Below, one piece after another: positions 5,830 to 10,998 of a DNA stretch of 10,998 nt; the stretch's first letter is position 1; each line of letters begins with the position of its first letter. Source of the stretch: an uncultured Mycoplasmatota bacterium (GTDB taxonomy: Bacteria > Bacillota_I > Bacilli_A > RF39 > UBA660); NCBI GenBank assembly GCA_900548725.1, contig URLV01000035.1, forward strand, positions 1 to 10,998. The letters run 5' to 3'. The notes under the pieces are model-generated. The model searched no databases. It was not told where the DNA came from and saw only the letters and a program-made list of their open reading frames with translations. A program made the translations under genes and the position numbers.

Positions 5830-6530
5830 TTTTCCACCTCTTGAAACTTTCTTGATAACATAGGAACAACTTCACCTGTATCTGTAGTAAATGTTGCATT
5901 TACATAATCTTTTATAACAATTCTATCTTCATTGATAATGCAACTTCTATGACATTGCTTAAATCTTTTATCAAGCATACCTAATATTTCTGATATTGAT
6001 AGATTTACTATGAACTCGTTACTAGTAGTTTTAATAACTAACTTTCTATCTACTGTATCCCTGTATATGTAAATAATGTCTTTATAATATAATTGAATAT
6101 TTATTCTCCTATTATCATAGATAAATTTACCTTTATCAAATTTCATCTTTTCTATTTTCTTTAAATCAGTTTTTAATCTTTTTTCAAAATTATCAAATTT
6201 TTCTATAAAGTCAAAAGTTTTATAAATTTCTTTATGTACTGTTTCAAACATTCTATCATGATTAGTTAAAACAATTATCTCACTATCCCAATCCACATCT
6301 CTTATTTCTCTTAATATATCCATTCCAGTATGTTTAGAGTCTAAGTCTAAATCCATTAAATATATTTTTTGTTCACTGTTATCATGGATTATATTCTTTA
6401 ATTCGTTGTTATATTTTTCAAATGCATTTATTTCATATTCTTTGTTACTTTTGAAAAATACATCATTTATTATCCGTTTATATTCGTTACTCCATTTTAC
6501 TTCATCTTCAACTATTATAAATTTTATCAT
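5826..6530 (-). CDS. agrA: AgrA-type response regulator (REC-LytTR)
   Basis: This is a cytoplasmic DNA-binding regulator phosphorylated by AgrC. The receiver domain (about 1-125) has the acidic pair Glu8/Asp9, the phosphoacceptor Asp60 in IYLMDLDLD, Thr89 in IIVLTN, and the FDFIEK region with Lys111. The LytTR DNA-binding domain (about 138-234) has YKDIIYI, the strongly conserved FKQCHRSCIINED (191-202) and the C-terminal LSRKFQEV. The 234 residues match the AgrA size. Cys193 and Cys197 flank the HRS motif. S. aureus AgrA also carries redox-active cysteines in this domain, but at different positions. The start ATG has AAAGGAG (6538-6544) at a 7-base spacing, inside the 3' end of the U32 gene, which it overlaps by 23 bases. 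It ends in TGA overlapping agrC. The most likely target is the promoter in front of agrB. Confidence 0.94.
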   Translation of the reverse strand: MIKFIIVEDEVKWSNEYKRIINDVFFKSNKEYEINAFEKYNNELKNIIHDNSEQKIYLMDLDLDSKHTGMDILREIRDVDWDSEIIVLTNHDRMFETVHKEIYKTFDFIEKFDNFEKRLKTDLKKIEKMKFDKGKFIYDNRRINIQLYYKDIIYIYRDTVDRKLVIKTTSNEFIVNLSISEILGMLDKRFKQCHRSCIINEDRIVIKDYVNATFTTDTGEVVPMLSRKFQEVEK

Positions 6531-8769
6531 TATTGTTCTCCTTTAAAAATTTTATTATTTCTTCTCTTTCTTTTTTTGTTATATCTATTAAAGATATGTA
6601 ATAGTTTTTTATTTTTAGATTGTTAATTTTATTTAGATAATTTACTGCTTTATAATTTAATAATTTTGTATAACAATTATTTGTTATTAATTTATATTTC
6701 TTATTATTCCTATCTTCTAAATAGTAATTATTTTTTTTACAATTCATATTACATTTATGTTCTTTATTTATGTTTGTTTTGATAACACAATGTTTTAACA
6801 ACATTAATTCTATTTTTCCATATATTTGTACTTCTAAGTTTGGAGTTTCGTTAAATACTTTAATATATGTTTCATATAAATTATTTGCTTCTTCTATACT
6901 TAATTCTGGAGAAACGCCTATTCTTTTAACTCCTAATTCTGATAAAAATTTTGCACTATAACAATTTGTTACATTACTGTATATATCAGCATTAATCTCG
7001 TTATTATCTTTATACTTATTTATTGCACCAATATCGTTAATTAATAATTTTTCATTTTTATATTCTTCAAAATTATTTATAACCCTTTTTAGTCTGAAAT
7101 AAATATTTTTATTATTTTTATATTTTTCATAAATTTCTTTATTTTCTGTATAAAAATTTAGATTGAATTTGTTTAAATCTAAATAATCTTGTTCGGTATC
7201 AATTAAGATAGATATAGAATTTGTTTCTGTTATATTTGATTTTTTATAATTACAATTTACTTTTTTAAATTCTGTTTTATTTTCTAACCTTTTGTTATTT
7301 AGTTCTTCGATAAGAGTTCTTCTTATAACATTAAGTTCTTTTATAGGTATAAACATATTTTCATCTAAATTAATTCTAAAATTTTTACATGTATAAATGG
7401 AATTTCCTAATTTAGTTAATTTTTCTTCAACAATTTCTTTTGTTATTGGATTTGAAAGTGCAATTTCTGGTTTTGGTCCTTTTGTTTCTACAATGTTGTT
7501 TTCATCTTTAAATTTTATTTCTATAGGTCTATCTTTTTTTATTATTGCTTCTATTTCAATAGGTATTTTCTTTTCTTCATAATTCTTAATTTCATTTATT
7601 AATTTTATATCAATTGTTTTGTAAACATCATCAAGTTCCTTTAAATCAACTTTATTATCAATTAATATGATTTGATTTATTTTGCCTTTGTTAATTAGTT
7701 TTTTATTTTCATCATATATAAAGTTTGCATACATTCCTAAGTTAGAATTATTAAATCTAATTGCGTCTTCTTGATTTAATTCTTTTTCTAATTTTATTTT
7801 TATATATTTATCAGTTATTTTAATTACTTTTCCAATTTTAATTCCTTTATGATTTGGAGAAATTTGATTTATTATGTTTTCGTTATCGTTAAGAATATAA
7901 CCTTTTGTAAATTCTCTATTGTATAGTACTTTTAAATTATTTATTTCTTCTTCTGTGAATTTTATTTGTTTGTTTTCATAGTATTGATTTAAGGCTTTTC
8001 TATATAATTTAGTTACATATCCAACATACTCAGGGCTTTTCATTCTACCTTCAATTTTTATAGAATCAATATTTGCATCTAGAATATCTTTTAAGTTTTC
8101 TAAAGTACATAATTCTTTTGTACTAAGTAAATAATCTCCTTCCGTCATTAATCGTTTTTCATTTTCATACAACCTATACGGGAGTCTACACATTCCTGCA
8201 CAACATCCTCTGTTTCCACTACGGTTCATTATAATACTCGACATTAGACATTCTCCAGAATAACATATACATAATGCTCCGTGGACAAACACTTCTTTTT
8301 CTATATCAACATCCAAATTCTTTATGTCATTTATAGATAATTCTCTAGCAAGTACGGCTCTTTTAATTCCAATTGATTTTAAAAATTTTAAATCTTCTAC
8401 ATTGTGATTATGAAATTGAGTTGAAGCATGTATTTCTAAATTTGGAAATGTTTTTCTTACTAAGTAAATCATACCAATATCTTGCATTAAAACTGCATCC
8501 ACATTATTTTTATGTAAAAATTCTACATATTCGATAAAATCTTTAACTTCATTGTCTTTTATTAAAGTATTTATAGTTACATATACTTTAACACCGTATA
8601 AATGTGCATATTTAATTGCGTTAACTAGCTCCTCATTGGTAAAATTATCTGCAAATTTTCTTGCACCAAATTTTATTCCTGATAAGTATACGGCATCTGC
8701 GCCATTATGTATTGCGCTTTTTAACATTTCTTTATTTCCTGACGGAGATAATAATTCAACTTTCTTCAT
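6508..8769 (-). CDS. U32 family protein, probable RlhA-type 23S rRNA hydroxylase
   Basis: Members of family U32 were named as collagenases, but characterised bacterial relatives (RlhA/YdcP, TrhP, UbiU) are iron-sulfur enzymes that hydroxylate RNA or quinones. The N-terminal half is typical: KKVELLSPSGNKEMLKSAI at the start, then EVFVHGALCICYSGECLMSS (159-178), NRGCCAGMCRLPY and KIEGRMKSPEYV (238-249). Cys167, Cys174 and Cys190 match family ligand positions, and Cys221 is a likely fourth. The second half (about 380-530) resembles the DUF3656 part of RlhA and is followed by a Lys/Asn-rich end. At 753 residues it is somewhat longer than E. coli RlhA (about 650). AAGGAGG lies just before the ATG. 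It sits between gltX and agrA and overlaps agrA by 23 bases. No transmembrane or signal sequence is seen. The family is sure; the substrate is inferred. Confidence 0.9.
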   Translation of the reverse strand: MKKVELLSPSGNKEMLKSAIHNGADAVYLSGIKFGARKFADNFTNEELVNAIKYAHLYGVKVYVTINTLIKDNEVKDFIEYVEFLHKNNVDAVLMQDIGMIYLVRKTFPNLEIHASTQFHNHNVEDLKFLKSIGIKRAVLARELSINDIKNLDVDIEKEVFVHGALCICYSGECLMSSIIMNRSGNRGCCAGMCRLPYRLYENEKRLMTEGDYLLSTKELCTLENLKDILDANIDSIKIEGRMKSPEYVGYVTKLYRKALNQYYENKQIKFTEEEINNLKVLYNREFTKGYILNDNENIINQISPNHKGIKIGKVIKITDKYIKIKLEKELNQEDAIRFNNSNLGMYANFIYDENKKLINKGKINQIILIDNKVDLKELDDVYKTIDIKLINEIKNYEEKKIPIEIEAIIKKDRPIEIKFKDENNIVETKGPKPEIALSNPITKEIVEEKLTKLGNSIYTCKNFRINLDENMFIPIKELNVIRRTLIEELNNKRLENKTEFKKVNCNYKKSNITETNSISILIDTEQDYLDLNKFNLNFYTENKEIYEKYKNNKNIYFRLKRVINNFEEYKNEKLLINDIGAINKYKDNNEINADIYSNVTNCYSAKFLSELGVKRIGVSPELSIEEANNLYETYIKVFNETPNLEVQIYGKIELMLLKHCVIKTNINKEHKCNMNCKKNNYYLEDRNNKKYKLITNNCYTKLLNYKAVNYLNKINNLKIKNYYISLIDITKKEREEIIKFLKENNNDKIYNS

Positions 8770-8783
8770 ATGCCCTCCTTCCT

Positions 8784-8815
8784 AAAAAAAAGTGGAAAAG
8801 TTTATACTAATCCAC
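8784..8815 (-). terminator. Stem-loop with U-run between gltX and the U32 gene (possible attenuating terminator)
   Basis: On the minus strand GTGGA (8811-8815) and TCCAC (8792-8796) pair, then a symmetric TT/TT internal loop, then AGT/ACT around ATAA. Eight U follow (8784-8791). The 5' arm is formed by the last sense codons of gltX and the structure covers its TAG stop. The U32 ribosome binding site starts at the next base. The stem is interrupted, so partial read-through seems more likely than full stopping. Confidence 0.5.
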
Positions 8816-10468
8816 ATTTAACATTGTTATTCTTTTTATAATTCTTTCTTTACCTAACAATTTCATTATTTCATACAAATCAGGTGTCATACATTTTGTT
8901 GTTAATGTTACTCTTATTACTGTTGAAATATCTGCAACATTTCCTTTGTATTGTTCAGGATTTCCTTTGTAGTCTTTCATATTACTAGCATAGTTTAATT
9001 TATCACACAATTGTTTTATTTTATTAAACCATGTCTCTTTGTCATCTTCTTCGTTGTAATAATTTGTAACGTATTCATTTAATATATTTTTAATTTCCTC
9101 TTTGTCGTTTATTTTTTGAAATTCATAATTAGCGTTGTTAGAATTAAATAATTCATCAAACATATACCAAATATGGTTCTTAATATCACTATATGAAGCA
9201 TAATCTTTTCGTGGTTTCTTTTGTTCTCTTTCTATATTTAAAATGTTAGTTGTGTATTCTTTATTAGAAGTTATAATTTTATTGAAATCTTTATCATATT
9301 CTTCCGTATATTTTTCTAAGTTGTTATAAACTTCTTGTGCTGTTAGTTTACTTATGTAATTTTTAGAAATATTTAATAACTTTTCAACATCAAACAGTGA
9401 ACCACTATCACTCATCTTTTTGAAATCAAATTTAAAATCATATATTGAAGCATTTGGATTTGCATCAAGCCAAGCTTCAAAATTTGAATTTGCTATCGTT
9501 AATAAATATAATTTTACTGCTTCTATAGGAATGCCTTTTTCATGATAATAACTTACTGCTGCTTCAGGGTCTTTTCTTTTACTTAATTTTCTTCTTGCAC
9601 CAGTTTCGTCAATTTTCATGATTAGGCCTAAGTGTCCATATTTAGGTTCTTTAAATCTTAATATATTGAATAATTGTGTATGAATTGGATAAGATGATAT
9701 CCATTCTTCTCCACGTAGTACATGAGTTGTTCTCATCAAATGATCATCAATTGCATGTGCAAAATGATAAATTGGTAATCCATCGCCTTTTATTAAAACT
9801 ACATCGATATCATTTTCTGGCATTTCAATTTTACCGCGTACTAAATCATTTAATATTATTTTGTGTTCGAAATTACCTGGTGATTTTAATCTAATGATGT
9901 ATTTCTCACCATTTTTTATTTTTTCGGCTCTTTCTTTGTTTGTAAGATTTCTACATTTTGCCCAGTTTCCATAGTAACCTATTCTTGTCTTTTTATGTTC
10001 TTGTTTTTCTCTCATAATTGTTAAATCTTTTTCAGTACAAAAACATGGATAAGCTAAGCCTTCTTCAATTAATTTTTTTGCATATGATTCATATATTTCT
10101 TTTCTTTCACTTTGAATATATGGTCCATAATTACCGATAGATTCTTTTTCTGAAATCATACCTTCATCTGGAATAATATTAAAGTCTTTTAAATCTTTTA
10201 TAATTCCGTTAATTCCATTTTCAACACTTCTTTTTCCATCAGTATCTTCAATTCTTAAATAGAAAACGCCATCAGTTGTTTTAGGAACAAAACTTTCAAT
10301 AAATGCACTTAAAAGGCTTCCCATATGTACAAATCCTGTAGGGCTTGGTGCAAATCTTGAAACAACTGCACCTTCTTTTAGATTCCTTTCAGGATATCTT
10401 TTTTCGTATACTTCTGTATCGCTTGAAACGTTAGGAAATATTAAATCTGCAAGTTCTTTATTTGTCAT
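8807..10468 (-). CDS. gltX: Glutamyl-tRNA synthetase
   Basis: This class I aminoacyl-tRNA synthetase charges tRNA-Glu with glutamate in the cytoplasm. The 553 residues start with an extension of about 37 residues (ADLIFPNVSSDTEVYEKRYP) before the catalytic fold, as in clostridial GltX proteins; the usual bacterial form of about 480 residues starts near RFAPSPTG. The ATP-binding signatures are FAPSPTGFVHMGS (39-51, HIGH motif as HMGS) and KLSKR (294-298, the KMSKS loop). LRIEDTDGKRS (71-81) and LRGEEWISS (251-259) are further family marks. The C-terminal anticodon-binding part is intact. The ATG has AAAGGAAA (10477-10484) 8 bases upstream. It follows the 5S rRNA gene and has a strong sigma-A promoter. 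No T-box leader fits the roughly 30-base leader. The gene's last codons form a hairpin with the spacer. Confidence 0.96.
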   Translation of the reverse strand: MTNKELADLIFPNVSSDTEVYEKRYPERNLKEGAVVSRFAPSPTGFVHMGSLLSAFIESFVPKTTDGVFYLRIEDTDGKRSVENGINGIIKDLKDFNIIPDEGMISEKESIGNYGPYIQSERKEIYESYAKKLIEEGLAYPCFCTEKDLTIMREKQEHKKTRIGYYGNWAKCRNLTNKERAEKIKNGEKYIIRLKSPGNFEHKIILNDLVRGKIEMPENDIDVVLIKGDGLPIYHFAHAIDDHLMRTTHVLRGEEWISSYPIHTQLFNILRFKEPKYGHLGLIMKIDETGARRKLSKRKDPEAAVSYYHEKGIPIEAVKLYLLTIANSNFEAWLDANPNASIYDFKFDFKKMSDSGSLFDVEKLLNISKNYISKLTAQEVYNNLEKYTEEYDKDFNKIITSNKEYTTNILNIEREQKKPRKDYASYSDIKNHIWYMFDELFNSNNANYEFQKINDKEEIKNILNEYVTNYYNEEDDKETWFNKIKQLCDKLNYASNMKDYKGNPEQYKGNVADISTVIRVTLTTKCMTPDLYEIMKLLGKERIIKRITMLNVD

Positions 10469-10505
10469 AATATATGTTTCCTTTCTTTAACACTACACTA
10501 CTTAA

Positions 10506-10534
10506 ATTATATAATAAAATACGACTTTTTTCAA
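10506..10534 (-). promoter_or_regulatory. Sigma-A promoter of gltX
   Basis: On the minus strand TTGAAA (10529-10534) and TATAAT (10506-10511) are separated by exactly 17 bases. The predicted start near 10499 gives a leader of about 30 bases. It is the best full -35/-10 promoter in the window and could also feed the U32-agrA-agrC genes by read-through. Confidence 0.75.
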
Positions 10535-10595
10535 CAAAAAATGCAAATAATTAATTATACTTTATGCAAGTATTTTATATTATTTTAACGCAAAA

Positions 10596-10703
10596 AAAAT
10601 GGCAGCTTTCTATCTTCGCTTCCACTATTTTCGACGTTTGAGTGCTTGACTTCTGTGTTCGGGATGGGTACAGGTATTTCCACTCAGCTATCGCCACCAT
10701 TTT
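10596..10703 (-). rRNA. rrf: 5S ribosomal RNA (short form, about 108 nt)
   Basis: The minus strand carries the conserved 5S loop region CCCATCCCGAACACAGAAG followed by TCAAGC. The ends AAAATGG (10697-10703) and CCATTTT (10596-10602) close helix I. The length of about 108 bases is short beside the usual 115-120. The missing bases are in the helix IV region near the 3' side. Short 5S genes are known in Mollicutes and some relatives. Ends are set by the helix and may be off by a few bases. It follows 23S rRNA after a spacer of about 82 bases without a tRNA. Helix I runs straight into eight U (10592-10599), which may serve as the end of the rRNA transcript. Confidence 0.93.
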
Positions 10704-10785
10704 ACTTTTTTATATTGTCCTTTAAAAACTTGATAATGCTCTTTGTTACATCCTTTTTTTCTCTCTCAAACTATCCTTAATTTTA

Positions 10786-10998
<213 letters not shown>

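Noticed and set aside
6508..8769. U32 protein as the protease that matures the AgrD signal
   Set aside because: Its motifs are those of the RlhA-type iron-sulfur branch, it is cytoplasmic, and AgrB already supplies the processing activity. Adjacency alone is not enough.
10469..10505. T-box riboswitch in front of gltX
   Set aside because: The predicted leader is only about 30 bases and shows no T-box sequence or terminator.

Overview
This window comes from a strongly AT-rich chromosome of a low-GC Gram-positive bacterium (Firmicutes, in the broad sense that includes Mollicutes-related lineages). The evidence is the csp-hpf-secA gene order, a long-form HPF, a SecA with a C-terminal zinc motif, a clostridial-type glutamyl-tRNA synthetase with an N-terminal extension, purine-rich Shine-Dalgarno sites, and an unusually short 5S rRNA. 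TGA serves as a stop codon (agrA and the U32 gene), so the code is the standard bacterial one and not the Mycoplasma code. The exact lineage cannot be fixed from this window.

Left part (1-3,580), all on the minus strand: csp, hpf and secA, each with its own extended -10 promoter (TGNTATAMT). The csp and hpf terminators are folded over their own stop codons. An AUG with a good ribosome binding site at the left edge suggests that another minus-strand gene begins there; prfB usually follows secA in Firmicutes.

Middle part (3,580-6,530): a complete but split Agr-type quorum-sensing locus. On the plus strand lie agrB (membrane peptidase) and a previously uncalled 34-residue agrD (signal precursor). 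Facing them on the minus strand are agrA (LytTR response regulator) and agrC (sensor kinase). The two units converge on back-to-back terminators at 4,491-4,562. The precursor aligns without gaps to the S. aureus AgrD core and tail, but has threonine where the ring-forming cysteine normally sits. This predicts a lactone rather than a thiolactone signal. Two LytTR-like half-sites sit just upstream of a promoter with a weak -35 in front of agrB, consistent with AgrA-driven autoinduction.

Right part (6,508-10,998), all on the minus strand: the 3' end of 23S rRNA, then 5S rRNA, then gltX from a strong sigma-A promoter, then a U32-family gene of the RlhA type that overlaps agrA by 23 bases. A stem-loop with a U-run between gltX and the U32 gene may limit read-through. 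The sensor/regulator pair is thus translationally chained to a housekeeping gene, while the signal genes have their own promoter. No mobile element, CRISPR array or tRNA was seen.
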